Source: Iris pallida (lineage: Eukaryota > Streptophyta > Magnoliopsida > Asparagales > Iridaceae). Taken from it: 64,000 bases of DNA. How positions within the stretch are numbered: the first letter of the stretch is position 1; each line of letters opens with the position of its first letter. The stretch covers positions 37,322,153 through 37,386,152 of the forward strand of contig JANAVB010015600.1 in assembly GCA_029216955.1 (NCBI GenBank). The letters are read 5' to 3'. Shown here one piece after another: positions 21,193 through 35,138 of this stretch. The notes beneath the pieces are model-generated. The model was not told the origin of the DNA, did not search any database, and worked only from the letters and a program-made list of their open reading frames with translations. The position numbers and the translations under genes are program-made.

Positions 21193-24037
21193 TCCTACCC
21201 AACTTATAAGAATTTTGTCCTCAAAATTTAGGATTAATCGGGTAGATAGGGTTGAGGGATAGGAAGAGTTTAAGGGGAGAGTATAGCCACATGAGTTGGT
21301 CGGTGGGTATCTAAATTCGTGTTGAAATAACTGATAGGAAAACTAAAGGTGATATCTTACATCTATCTATCATGTACAGTGTATGATCTTTCCAAAATAA
21401 GTAAAAGACAAGAACAACAAAGGTTTCAAAGACGGTGTTATATATTGAGTACAAATTGCGGGGTTCATAGGCGGCGAAAATAATTCAAAAGAGAATTGCC
21501 AAGGCTGTCGCGGATGAGACTCTAAGGCAAGTTTACTATGTCTTCATCCACGTAGAATAATATGTGATAAGCGAACCAAAGTGCAATAGGTTGATCAGAC
21601 CATCATACACCGGTTCTGATTAGATAATATGTTAGTGGGTGCACCCAATAAAATATGTCATGATCAAGCTTGATAACGAAATAAGCTTGCAAAACTGAAG
21701 CTACGTTAGCAGCATGAATTAGTCAAAATATGAGCAAGGGAGGTAATGATGAAGGAAATTTTAAATAGTCCAAGATCTTTTAAAATCAAGGCTCGCCCGA
21801 AGTTTGGGCCTATATAGTTGTCCTAGTGTTTCTTCATTTATGGCTTGGTAGACTAGATAAGGTAGGGTCTTCTGAATTTATAGTCTAAGTGAACTTACCA
21901 ATGTGGTTCACAAGGAAAAAGGTTTGTTAGGTGGTGAGGTATTCTACTCAACTTACAAGAGTTAACTAGTAGTGTGATGGGACAATGAGTCAAGCAATCA
22001 AGATAAAGCACAAGTTTAAACATTTAAGGAATTAAGTAGAACAAAATCACATATTGGGTCAAAAGAATTAAGTCGAGGTTGAATCCCTATCCGTGGTCGA
22101 AAATATATCGGTATCATGGTAAAGTTTATAATTTGGCCATTTTGACCATAAGGTCATGTCAAGAAATAGAGTACAAGGAGATGGGTTTTGGTGGGACATG
22201 ATATGTCTACAGGAAGGTGGGCTTGTCTAGGTCTTATATATGAAATTTGTTGGGAGGAAAAGTGTAGTATTGTACTCCAAATATACAAGTCACGGTAGGG
22301 AACGCCAAAAGATCAAGAATAGAAAGTGGGAGTTCACGAGGTGATAATTAATGCACAAAAATAAAAAAGATCAAGTTAAAGCATGAAATAAAATTAATTA
22401 AAGAATCCAATAAAATAATTTAGGGACACAATTCCGGAGAGAAGATAGTCTCCTAGATGAATACAGTTAAGGAACCATTAACTCATTATTCAAATTGCAA
22501 ATGGGTTAGAAGGTCGCAATTAAAAGATCTAGAATTGAAGGAAGGTCGACTAAGTTAATGTGGAAATACAGTCGCATAGCTGGGTAGATGACTAACAACA
22601 CTTGTGTATATACTACTATCATGGTCATGGGTGACACAGCAATTAGTATGGAACACTCAGTAGGGTTATCTTGGGGCCTACCATTAAAATTAACTCAAGT
22701 TTCCTCCAAAAGTTTCAAAATTAAACTTTCAAAAATAAACTACCAAAATTTGTATTCACTCCAAGCCGTTCAAATTCATCATAAAAATTTAAATCACTCT
22801 CATAAATCTCAAAGCAAAATTTTATCACGTTACTACTAACCTTTTCCAAAATTAACGTTTAAATTCAACTATTTAACTCAAGAGTTCATAATTTACGAAT
22901 CCATAAAAATTTCACAATCAACCAACAATTTAACACTCTAAAATTTTTAAATAACTCATAAATAAACTCTTAGCATATTAAAAGCAATCTCAAAAATTAA
23001 GCTCAATGCTCTCGTCAATTTTAACTTCTATTCATGCTAAGTTATTCCAACAAAATCACAACTTTTAAATAGTAACTTCCTTTAATCAATCAAAATAACT
23101 TTCCATCACATCCTTCGAAATTCTCCCAAAATTTTTAATATTAGCAATCCCACATTAAACTAAATTTTCAAATAATCTTATCAGTCAAAATCTTTTTTTT
23201 TACCAAAAATCTAAATAGATTTGTAAATCCTCAATCATAGGACACAATTTAAAATAAAGAAAAATTCTCAAAAATCGCTTTCAATTATTGTAAACCAAAA
23301 TTTTCCATCATTACTTCCACGAAAATCGCAAGTTGTACAACTAAATTTAAATAATTCCTACGGCCATGTTTAAAAGCTAAGATCATTTTCAAACCACATT
23401 TATAACTGTTCAAAGGTGTATAACTATATTCCAATAAATCATAAATATCACAACTCGAAAATCAAATCAATTTTATATTTGTTCAAAGATGTATAGCTAT
23501 AACCCAATAAATCACAAATATCAAGTCTTGAAAATCAAATCAACTTCTTAAACCAATTGTGTATAGATCCCAACTATTTTTCTGTAGTATTATAATGAAA
23601 TTCTATCAATCCTCGGGTGTTTACTATTTAGAAATCTCAAGGTTAAAACTTTCCGTGGCAATATCATACTTTACAAATTACTAATCATTAAATCACACCT
23701 TTTTAAAAAAAAAACTTTTTTTAACTCAGTTAGAATCTTAAATGTATTCCAATTGCCAATATAACCATTCTAGCCATGTGTTTGACCTATGAGCATATAC
23801 TAGTGTAGTCATCTTCTTTGTTGACACTAAGCATGAAAATAAGAATCAACGGTAGAAAGGAATCAAGCAAGAGGCAATTCAAGGAAGTCGAACGAGAGTT
23901 CGGAATTTGAAGCCAAGGGAAGAGGTCAAGCTGTATGGATGAGATTCCTAGATTCTAATCCTATGTTGCAGGCTCACATCGGTACAATTACGTAACTGAA
24001 GTGACAAACTCGACCTGCATGGGCCACCACAAAAACA
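21193..24037 (-). other. internal region of the Tekay-like element, non-coding
   Basis: No frame longer than about 83 codons and no gag, protease, RT or integrase motif recognised on either strand. Next to the left LTR lies the polypurine-like GTTGGGTAGGA (minus). No clear primer-binding site was recognised beside 24037. Confidence 0.6.
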
Positions 24038-27000
24038 TGGAATGCCCCATTCCCAAAATACTTAGGACTAGGTACGTATCCATGCCAGCTGCATACATAC
24101 GAAGTATACTCTAATATATGGAAACTCGTATGTACACATAAGCTATAAAATGCAGTAAACCAAGAGTAATCTAATCTCATCCACAAATGAAGAATAAAAG
24201 ATATCATATAATCAACTATAATAAGTCTTTGTACAATGCGTTAGGCGGAGACAAATCCACTACCAACAAGTAAGGAAAAATGTACATGAAAACGAAAATA
24301 ATTTGGCGGGAGTAGCAAAGGAATACCCAAGACACGTCATCTCCGAACGAATTGAGAAGATCGCGACCTTGGCTAGAACACCTGCAATATCACAGAAGCA
24401 CACACACCTGGAGAGATAACCAGGTCCTCAGAGGGACGTAACAAGATACAGAAAGAACATGCCATATGAACTGAATATAAATGCACCATAAAATAAAGAT
24501 AAAGTAAAAGTGTCCAAACCATAACACGGCTCAATATTCCATCATCGAAACAGTAGGCTACCCCTACAACCAAACAAGGACAAGGAGTAACTTACTATTC
24601 CGCGATGTGACATTTTTCCATGCCATGATTGGAACATGAAATTTGCTAAGGTCTCCTATCCTTTCTAGTAGGCAATTTAGAAGACATATCGATGTATGGA
24701 CAGATGAAGGATGACTCCCCCAGGACAAGGTAACAACTCACAACACGCACACGTCAATACCAATACTATCAGCCGGCATAACTCGAGGCTAGCGGCCCAC
24801 GTGACCCATCAGTCCACATAGCTCAAGGCTAGTGACCCTCGCGACTCGACTACCGTAGTACGCAGTTACTACAGCTTTTGGATTTGGGTAGCCCATACAT
24901 TTAACTATTTTCTCCCTCCCAAGGTCCCTAACAGAAGGTAGTTCACTAGGACTAGGTCCATATGCATACAAAAGACAAGAAGGAAAAATAACCGAAACAA
25001 AATAAAGTAAACAAAATAGCAAGTAATGGATCCAACTGAAAATAGATAATAAATATACAGTAAATAAATAAATAAAGGTGCATGTAATTATAACAGTAAA
25101 TAAGGCAAGGTATCTTGCCTGCGGGTGGTGCGAGAAGCAGCAAATCCAACAATCAGAATCGTCAACACGAAAGTCAAAATCCATAAGAAGCTCCGGATGC
25201 TGAAACAAACATCACGAACGAGTTTGGAATAAAAGATATACCTAGGAAATGCCTGTCCAAAAGTTAAATTCTGGAACAGGAGCATAATCGTAATTTCGGG
25301 TCAAAACGATGTCCGCCGTTGGATCCGCTTTGCACCGAAATACGTGCCAATATCTATGGTCTCTAAAGTCGTCAAACTACATGTCTACATATTTGTTTTA
25401 ATAAGACGAATCCAACGGTATGCCCAATTTTGGATTCCGGTGGGCTGTGCACAAAATCGCCCGTTGAGTGGGATTGTGGGCCCGCCAAAATAGCGTCCCG
25501 ATCAACGGTCTCATAATCGGCCCAAACATGGCTCACAGGACCAGAAAAATATTTCGAGTCCAATGACGCAAGTTTGTCGCGATTTGATGAGTGTGCACAA
25601 AGTAATTAGAAAATTCCGAAAAGCCCGATACAGGAAAATTTGACGGATACGGGTCAAATTCGTCGCGCACACACAACCAATTCGAATTCCGTCAAAGTCC
25701 GCACGTCCGCATAGTCGATATGGACCTTTTGGTACTCTCGATTTGCGACGGGGTCGCCCGGTTTGTCGGGATGTACCTCGTACGGGGTTTTTAAGGTTTA
25801 TAAAAATTGATTTTTCGAAAATTTTAATTTAATTAAAACTGAAATTTTTTGCAGAATAAATAAATCTATTTGAAGGGGATGATAGAGGGTCATGTGGGTT
25901 TTCTACAAAAATTTACGGATCAAAAATTGGAGTTAAAATGAGAGAGATGTCGATCTAGAAAGTGGAATACCTTCTAGTTCAATTTTGTTGTTGTTGTTGT
26001 CGCCGTTGTCGTTTTCGCGGGTGAGGATGCTATCGCGGCGCACAAGAACGGCCTGGCTCGCCGGGGAGAGGAGGAGGAAGGACGTGGAGAGGAGGAAGAA
26101 GATGGAAGGAGATTAGGGTTTTGGTTTTGTGTGGTTAAACTTATATATATATGTAAAAGTGCTGTGTCTTTTGATAATGGGGTCGGCCAAAGTATTTTTT
26201 TGCTACTGCTTGGTCTTTTATGTAGCTGCTGCTTTGCTTATTCATAATGTGGTCGGTTCCCACATGGTGGGGCCGACCACACATACTTTTTTTTTCTTTT
26301 CAAAACAAAAATCTTTTAAATATATATCTATATCTATATATATATGTATATATCCATAAATACACCAAAAAAATCTATTTAAAATCCAAATACCATTTAA
26401 AAGTCAACTATCCAATTGTTTAATATATTTGAGCAAATCTACATATATATATAAATTCAATCCTTAATAAATCAAATCAAAATAATAATAATATTTAAAT
26501 AGAAAAACAAGTTTATTAAATCTTCACAAAATAAATTTAATAATAATAAATTAATAAGATCGTTCCAATGAGTACACTTACACTGCACACCCTTTTCCGG
26601 GTCCACAAAATGTACTATTTTGTAAAATATTATTTAAATAATGAAATACCAATAATTGCACAAATTATTAAATGATTTTAAATTGTACATAAAATTCTAT
26701 AATAATTTAGAAATTATTTTTACGTGCATAAAATGTCTACATGGCCACTTTGGTCCCACCACATGCCTACCTGGACTTAAATTCGGTTCGGGCCTAGTTC
26801 GGGCTGAATTGGACAAACCGGGTCATCTAAAAATCAATAAAATAATATTTAATTAAAATAATTTAAATAAGTCAATTCACAACTTGGCCTGGTTTTCCTA
26901 GTTTGGACAGAACTATGGCTAGGCCTCCCACGGCATGGCTAATATATTGGGCAAAGCATACTGCTACATCTTCCGTGCCAAAATTCATGGTAGTCTAGTG

Positions 27001-27124
27001 CTCGAAAACTCAACAATGGCTAAGGTCATTTTAAAAAAATAAATAAAACCATAAATTATATAAATTCATTTTTTAAGTTTAGTAAAATAATAAAAATAAT
27101 AATTAAAAAAATAGGGGTTTTATA
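24038..27124 (-). repeat. 5' LTR of the Tekay-like element
   Basis: Collinear with 18107-21192. TATA box on minus at 26141-26152. The TA run of the other LTR is here a short imperfect TA/TC stretch (about 26321-26352), showing change since insertion. Confidence 0.85.
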
Positions 27125-27780
27125 AATATACTAATATACCACGGTAATCCAAGAATGACATCTCATGACAGGATCCGATATATATTAGTCCGTGCTCCAT
27201 CGTATCGAGAATCAAGTAAAACATCACAACTGAATCAGATATAGAAGATATCAAGACAATAAAAACTATCATAGAAGGTACTCGCCTGTGGTCCTGAGCT
27301 GTCAATGAGATCGATGCTCAGAGTGGTGTCACAGACCTAAAGATGAGATATACTTGAGTTAATTAGGGTTTAACAGTGTATGTTATGATTTCTAGTGTAT
27401 GCTATGCAAATCTAGGTCAAACTCAGTCAAACTAAGTCACACAAAGTTAACTAAGTCAAACTAAATCAAACTAAATCAAACTAACACATACTAAGTCATA
27501 CTAGGTATAACAAAGTCAAACTAGGTCAAACAAGGTTAAACCAAGTCAATCTAGATCATACTAGGTCAAGGGTTGACCTACAGTTGACTTTTGGTCAACT
27601 GGTCAACTTCTAATCCAATCTAGGTCAAACTGGCTAATAGTTGACTCATAGTTGACTTTTGGTTAACTGGTCAACTCTGGTCAACTTCTAGTCCAATCTA
27701 GGTCTAATGTTGACTTACAGTTGACTTTGAGTCAAAACAGTCAACCTTAGTCAAACATGGTTAAATCTAAGTCAAGTATC
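27125..27780. repeat. GTCAA/TTGAC-rich stretch
   Basis: From about 27410 to 27775 the words GTCAAAC, TAGGTCAAAC, GTTGACTTTTGGTCAACTGG recur every 10-30 bases. TTGAC is the core of WRKY W-boxes, but the pattern equally fits degenerate tandem repeats. No gene. Confidence 0.55.
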
Positions 27781-28200
27781 TTATTTCTAACCTTTACCTA
27801 CCAAGATAATCCACTTCTAACCATTACCTACCAAGATAACCCACTTCTAACCATTACCTACCAAGATAATCTACTTCTAACCATTATCTACCAAGATAAC
27901 CCAAGTCTAACCATTACCTACCAAGATAACCCACTTCTAACCATTACCTACCAAGATAACCCAAATCTAACCATTACCTACCAAGATAACCCACTTCTAA
28001 CCATTACCTACCAAGATAACCCAAATCTAACCATTACCTACCAAGATAACCCACTTCTAACCATTACCTACTAAGATAACCCACTTCTAACAATTACCTA
28101 CCAAGATAATCCACTTCTAACCATTACCTACCAAGATAACCCAAGTCTAACCATTATCTACCAAGATAACCCAAGTCTAACCATTACCTGCCAAGATAAT
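27781..28200. repeat. 30-bp minisatellite, 14 copies
   Basis: Unit close to CTAACCATTACCTACCAAGA plus TAACCCACTT, exactly 30 bp with no length changes across 14 units. Units alternate between CCACTT and CCAAGT/CCAAAT, giving a 60-bp higher-order period for part of the array. Because 30 is divisible by 3, it opens a frame (LTITYQDNPL repeated) that I do not regard as a gene. Confidence 0.97.
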
Positions 28201-29480
28201 CCAATACCTTAGATACTAGGTAATACCCTTACCTTAGTAATATATTACCTTAGGTTAGTAGATAACTTACTAACCTAGGCTAATAGATCCTACTAATACT
28301 TTAGACTTACATCTAACCATCTATCTCAACATCCTACCAGTACCTTACCCTTAGACTATAGGTAATCCCCATTACCTTGTCAATACCTTAGACATTAGCT
28401 TAGCCTACTAATTTACCCTCTAAGATACTCATTTGTATCTTAGGATACCCACTCATCTACATCCTAAGACACTAATCTAGATACTAGATACTAGTAAGAT
28501 ACCAACCTATATCTTACCTCATGATACCATATACCTTAGCCCTATTGATATCTCAATACCAATACCTTAGTTGAAAACCCAATACCTTAGTCTAGGTATA
28601 AATACCTTAACTACCAAGATACCAATCTTAGATATCTAGTATCTATCCTAAGCTACTAGGTAACCAATAACTTAGATATCTAACCTTAGTTACCTAGGTA
28701 AATCCAATACCTTACCTTGTAATAAGGTAAACCCATTACCTTGGTTGAAACTAATACCTTAACCTCTAATACTAATACCTTAAAAATCTAGCCTCTAACC
28801 ATCCACCCTAAAATATTAGATAGACAATACCTTAGTATCTAATATCTTAGTATAAAGTAAACCCCCTCTACCTTGTAGGTAAGTCCCCTTTACCTTGTAG
28901 GTAAATACATTACCTTAAGGTAATAGGTAAATATCCAAAATATCCTAAGATACCACTATGGTATCTAAAGATATCACTCTATATCCTAACTTATATTTCT
29001 AATACAAGATACTAACCAACTCTAACATATAACTTCTAACCACCTATTCTAACTTAGAAACCTAACACAACTAACATCCACTAACTAATATCTAACCATC
29101 AAGACCACGCACACACAATACATCTCACTAAGACATCACACATACAAACTAACACCACTCTCAAGCACACTCACAAGCATCACTACACTCACGTTCTCAC
29201 ACTCTAACAACCACAACACAATCAAGCCACTCATAAACACACACACAGAAGACACATATCTCACCAATACATCATTCCCTCTCACTCACACATACTATAC
29301 ATCTCACACTATCCAAACCAAGACACAACAATACACTCACCAACATAAACGCACAAATACAAATCCTCTTCTCAAATACTAGCACTCAACCTATATTAAT
29401 TCCCCCCTCTCACTCATAAACACAAATAATCACAAGCATCAAACACCCACACTCCTCTCTACAAGACACTAACAACACAT
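28201..29480. repeat. degenerate ACCTTAG-rich then CA-rich, G-poor DNA
   Basis: 28201-28960 is built of diverged TACCTTAG/CTAAGGTA words. 28970-29480 is C/A-rich with very few G. Together with the minisatellite this is about 1.7 kb of strong strand asymmetry. No gene. Confidence 0.7.
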
Positions 29481-30960
29481 ATTACCTAAAAAAAATGTAC
29501 TATATCATACATATTCTTGAAAACCTATGATACCTACATTCACTTGATATCCATACTACATAGGCTCATAGGATACACAAAATGCCCATGTCGTATAGTC
29601 AGTTTTCTACTTAAAATTAATACTGCACCTATTAGACCTATTCACTAAATTCTAGGATTAAATTATGTTGTAGCCCTTCGTATTAGCTTTTCGAAACTTC
29701 AAATGGATCGCATTTTCATATCCGGAAGCTCTCGAAATCGCGAAAACACTGAAATGCATTTATCTTTCGGACAGTTGACACTCAAACAGTTTTATAGAAA
29801 GTTTTAGAACAGTTTTGGCCTATTAATATATATATTTGGAAAGCTAACTTCGATATGGTTCTTTAAAAAAATAGGAGATTAATCGGAGTCTTGAGCTAGG
29901 AGTTATGATATTTCTAAGTTGCTATGGCTACTAAAAACGTGGATGAATATTATGACAAATTTGGATTATTTTGGACAAAAGAAACACATGTATATACCCA
30001 AATATAACCATGTATATCATGAAATACCATGACATAACACCACGTATCCTATTTAGAACACATACACCCAATCTTGACTCAAAAAGGACACGAAAGTTTC
30101 TTCGGAGACACGTATCGAACACTTGGTGGTCACAAATTCGATTTCTCCCAATTTGTATCAAAATAAAATGGGAAAAAAACCTTCAAATAGGAAGAATAGA
30201 GCCTCAACTCCTCTCTAATGGTACCCTAATGCAAATGGGGTCCTAAATAAAAGTAGTTACACTAATAAAATGAAATAGAAGGGTTTAGAGAGCTCATACC
30301 AAAAGAGAGATGGATTCCCAATGTAAAATTTCTAGATCTGGATCTCCACCAAGCTTCAAGACTCCAAATCCTTCCAATCCCTTCTTAGCTAGCCAATAGA
30401 GGCTTCTCCTCTCCAAGGGGAAGAGAATAAAATAAATTTGGCTCAATTTGGAGGAAATTTGGGTATAGGAATAATTTGGAGAGAAAGCTCCAAAATTAGG
30501 GCTTGAAAAAAAAATGGAAAGAGGAAGAAGATGAAGTGGGACTTTAATAGGAAGGTGGGATGCCATATGGGAGTCCTAAATGGGTTTGGAAAATGTCCAA
30601 GTTGCCCTCATCAAGTCTCCCTTTGGTTAACTAGGAGTATGCAAAGGTTTGGGGTCAAAAGGGTCAAGTTTCTAATCTCTAAATGACTAAATTTGTCATA
30701 TGGGTTTAGTCTAAATGTACTAGCCTAATGAGATGAGTTTGTGGGACATGTCTATCTAATCTTTGGGTCCCGACTAGAGTCTAAACTACCCGGGACACTA
30801 ACACAAGTCAAAACTAGATGAAACTCCAACCCGGCTAAACTGATCCCCAAAATACAATAATAATAAATAAATAAATATTCACAAAATATAGGAATATGAA
30901 AAATGATAAAATTACCCTTATTTTTGAAAACAGACAGTTACATGTACCATGAGTAACTCA
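29481..30960 (-). repeat. LTR-like sequence (right part)
   Basis: Non-coding. 30180-30580 on minus has a leader-like composition similar to the region downstream of the TATA box in the Tekay LTRs. Probably the other side of the LTR interrupted at 18107. The 90-codon minus frame (30566-30294) is leader sequence, not a recognisable gene. Confidence 0.35.
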
Positions 30961-32530
30961 GACTATGTGCCTATGTGACTTATGGCCCAAGTGACCTATG
31001 TGCCAAGACATGTCTATATTATTTACTTGGCTTGACTATTTTTCTGACTTGCCATGTTCCTGGCTTGATTACCTGTATATACGCTAGTACTATTTTAAGT
31101 GTGTACTGAGGTACAATCTAAGTGTGCACTGAGGTGCTATTATATGAGTACACTGAGGTGTGACTCTTCGTGATACATGATCTTGTCTATTATATGTCAG
31201 TATATTCTTGATTTTCAATACAGTTATGGTAAATGGTCAGTAACATTGACGTGGTATGATGATTGCTTGATTGGTGCATTACACTAAGGATGGATCCAGA
31301 TATGGGACTCTACGAGCCGATTGGATTCATACTTAGGGTGCACATATTGATATATGACATATAGCAGGATGACTATGTGACCACGACATGTGATTCCAGG
31401 ACCAAGATAGCTCTAATCTAGGTAACTATAAATGGTAGAAGCATTTGGAAGGGAACGAAATCTTGAGAACTTGAATGACAAGCCACCACCCAGACATTTG
31501 TTATCGCATACCGGCTGGCCATCACGGATATTATATATTCATTCGCACTTGTGGAGTGCAGTATCTGATTATTATATGCTGAGCTAATTCTATCTATAGG
31601 AGAGGCGGAACTATTACTGGTTGTCTTACCACGATGGCCTTTCGAGGGACCAGTACATTTAGTGCGTGCCTGTATTAACTAGTTCAGCTAGCCTTGCTTG
31701 GATACAGCTCGATCTAGGGATTCCTATAAATAAGCACTTCTGGGATAACCTAGTTAAACTATAGACAGCCGTAGGATTGATTGGCTGCCTGTAAAGTGAC
31801 TTGCTTGTAATCTATTTCTCATGTTAGTAGCCGACGAACATTGACTATCATGATGCATGATCCAACTCATGTCCTTTTTTGGTTGTTAGGTTGGGCTGTT
31901 GTGCTACGATAGGCTATGGACCGAAGTTGTGACACAAAAGCCTATAACATGACCATGATTATATGATGTACTCTATCTCGCATGATTACGATATCCTTTG
32001 TCCTTGTTTGGTTGTAAGGGTGTCGTATTGTCTCGATGATATGATATAAGCCAATAATCCTTGGTCTAGGTCTTATTTTATTGCTTGGGTTTTGTTTTAT
32101 TCATTATGTGCTCCCTTGTGGTACTTGCTATTCGAGACCTGACCCCGCTAGTTTTGTTTGGCCAGATTTTGTACATAGCTTGAGGATCTAGCCTTCTACC
32201 CGAACAATGGTGCACACCAGGAGCACGGGCGTCGGAGAATATGAGTTGGTTTCTTTTTTACCACTATGTTATCTTATAGTTTATACTTGGCGTTTAGCCA
32301 ACGACATTTGTTAGCCGGATGTTCTGGACATCTAATTTTCTTATATAATTATAGTTAAATTAGACTGCAGTTGACTCTGGTTATATACTGTTGACTCTCG
32401 ATATTAGCATATCGTTTTATGTTGCTAGTCTCATGAATCATTTTGATGAAGCGTCGGGAATGCCTAACTGTTTTGTCTTATATGATCATTATTTGCTGCT
32501 TCTTACTTTGATTGATTGAGACATAGATGT
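30961..32530 (+). repeat. LTR-like sequence in plus orientation
   Basis: CCTTGTTTGGTTGTAAGGG (32009) is the complement-sense counterpart of CAACCAAACAAGGACA seen at 24567 and 33045, so this stretch is a relative in the opposite orientation. No gene seen. Confidence 0.4.
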
Positions 32531-32536
32531 TCTGTA

Positions 32537-34954
32537 TGTCACGTCCAAGTTCCAAAATATATAGGAAACCCAAGGCATGAGCATGCCAACTTTAAGACTA
32601 GAATAAGTATTCTAATTTAATGGACTTATCCTATTCGTAGTACGCTATAAAGTATACTAACATATGCTAACTAATCTATATCTCAATCCATAATAAATAA
32701 TAAAATCAAGAATAAATAATATGTGTCATGGTCTGCAACCCATTAACATATATGTTTGATTAGACCCGAAGAACAATATGTGCCTATAAAGCTAAGCTAA
32801 TAACCAGAGAGCAAGTAAATATTAAATCATAAAAGATACCGGAATAGAAAATAGCAACACCAACAAGATCAGCAAACTAACTTAGCACAATCATCTACTT
32901 GGAGAGATCACCAGGTCCTTAGTGGACTAGCAAGATACATAAAAACAATACAATAATGAACTGTAAATGAAATATGACAAAAGCTAATAATAGCTCTGGT
33001 CAAAATATGGTTTTGTATCCCATCGAAATAGTGGGCCACCCCAACAACCAAACAAGGACATAGGGTGACCCACTATTCCTAGACAAGACACTATCTATGC
33101 CCCATCAAAAACTAAACCTAACCATCTAGGTGTAATGCAAGTCGAAAACTATACTGGAACGTATAAGTGGGTAGGAAAAAGCATAGCATCCGCTAGAGGC
33201 TTTCGCATGAACTAGTATACATCCGGACCGTATCTGACGTGCAGTCAGGGCCACTAAATAGATATATCTCTTGGCCATACTTTGCATCACTAGCATACCT
33301 CCCAACCGTGATCTGATGAGCGGTCAGCGGCCGCTGCCGAATATATACTCTAGTAACACACCCATAACCGGAAAACTATGAACCCATAACCGGGCAATTC
33401 AGTGAGGCTGTGGGCTAGCTCATACATCCTAGTAGTTTTCTCCGCCCATGTATCACACAAGTCATATCCATGGATCGGGGATCCATATCTCTATGCAAGT
33501 CACTATCTAGAATCCGCTAATCCATAAATGAACTGACACACGAACTGCCCGTATCAGTAGCAAGTCGAATACGTAGGTTCGTGCCAACTCTATGATCCTC
33601 ACTCTTGTGTTGTGTAGGAGACTTGTCAACAGGTCAAAAAAGTTACGAAGCATAACTTCAACACATCGGGAATGTCAACTACCACATATATTTAACACAC
33701 AGACGCACGTACACAAACATCGATAGACATATCGATGACACGCAAGTCATGCTTGGATGCACTATACTAATATAAAATACTAGCACACACACAAATATCA
33801 TGAATCAGGTACGAGTGCAAGATAGTACGGTATCTTGCCTGGAAGTTGCATGATGATTCGACGACGTCCCGCAAGCAAACTCGTCAATCCAAATGAAGCA
33901 GTAAAGGTGGAACTCCCGTAAAAATCTCTGGAAGCTGAAATAGACATTGTCAACATTTCCAGAATAAGCAAAATATCTAGGATAGGCTACCCATAAGTCC
34001 AATTTTGGACACAAGGGAAAAATAGTAATTTTGGGTCAAAACGGTGTCCGTCATTGGACCCGCATTGCACAAAAAAATGTGCCAGGACAAAGGTTGTCCA
34101 AATTTGACAAATTATATGTCAATCTGGGTTAGAACGCCACGAGTTCAATGTAGTGTCAGATTTGGAATCCGATGTCCTGGGTTCAAAATTATAATTTTAC
34201 ATGTTGGAAATTACGATTTTGAGAGGTCAATATTGGCATCGATTTCAACCAACCAAACAATATCCTATTAAACTAAAACTTTTTTGGCACGAAGGTGGTT
34301 ATACCTGCTGCATAATGGAGTCAGCGGTTCGTCAACCGGAGCTTCGAGGAGGGAGGAAAAAAATCCGTAAAGTTGGCCCCACGAAAATGTCCAAAATAAA
34401 CTTAATTTAAATTGTCAATTTGGTGGCCGATTTTGATCTAGAAAACGATCGAATTAACGGTTAAAATTTTATATCAGCAAAGGGGTGTATACCGAGATTG
34501 AGATGGAAGAATCGGATCGACGATCCAACGATCAAATTGTCCAAAAAATGTGCCCAAAGTTCTGCAATAAAATACGATTATGGACTCGAATTTTCTCGCG
34601 TCACAATAGAATTTCGTGTAAAACGCACGAATAGCCTCTGCCATGCATCGGAGAGAAGGGTGGCGGCCTGGTTGTGGTCGTCGTGATTGTGCGAGGCTAC
34701 GAGGTGGTCAGACGATCATGCGTGGCGGTTGTCGCAGCAACGTCGTTGATGCTACAGTACTTGCTGCTGCTACTACTACTGCACGCTGCTGCTGCCACCT
34801 AGCTGCCCGCGAATGCACAGTAGCCCACCATAGGACGACGATAGCGTAATAAGGTCTGCAGTGGTGGCACGCGGCCGAAGGTGATCGAGGGTGCAAAGGA
34901 TTTGCTGCTACGCTGCTGCTCTTTGGTCTCGGGTTGGGGGGATTAGGTTATATA

Positions 34955-35048
<94 letters not shown>

Positions 35049-35060
35049 GCTCCAAAACTA
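32537..35060 (-). repeat. LTR-like sequence related to the Tekay-type LTR
   Basis: Ends TGTCACGTCCAAGTTCC on plus. Blocks in the same order as 18107-21192: the AGGTCCTTAGTGG box (32911), TATCTTGCCTGG (33831), TTTTGGGTCAAAACGGTGTCC (34031) and a GC-rich leader (34630-34940) followed by TA repeats where the TATA box should be. Probably a solo or truncated LTR. No gene; the frames at 34498-34896 are leader. Confidence 0.55.
34950..35045. repeat. (TA)n-(GA)n microsatellite
   Basis: TA run at about 34950-35017 followed by a GA run to 35044, at the expected TATA position of the LTR-like sequence. Confidence 0.9.
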
Positions 35061-35138
35061 GCCGGTTGTTTTTGTATTATGGAACCATCCTATGTTTTAT
35101 AGGTTCGATTGGAATTTAGTGGTTGAGTTTAAAAGTAT

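Larger units (their letters stand above)
18107..27124 (-). mobile_element. Tekay/Del-like LTR retrotransposon without coding capacity
   Basis: Two near-identical repeats (18107-21192 and 24038-27124, about 3.09 kb each) flank 2.85 kb of internal DNA. The 5-bp target duplication AATAT is perfect (18102-18106, 27125-27129). On the minus strand the left LTR is preceded by TTTTGAGGACAAAATTCTTA and a purine-rich GTTGGGTAGGA, the typical 3' end of Tekay/Del chromoviruses, so the element is minus-oriented with its 3' LTR on the left. The internal part has no gag-pol frames, making this a large non-autonomous derivative dependent on a partner element. The LTRs start TA rather than TG on the minus strand. 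LTR divergence by eye is a few percent. Confidence 0.85.

Noticed and set aside
27757..28074. 105-codon frame with a 10-residue repeat (LTITYQDNPL)
   Set aside because: Created by the 30-bp minisatellite, whose length is a multiple of three; no conserved flanks.
27781..28200. Regular repeats resembling a CRISPR array
   Set aside because: Units are directly adjacent without spacers, and the context is a plant genome.
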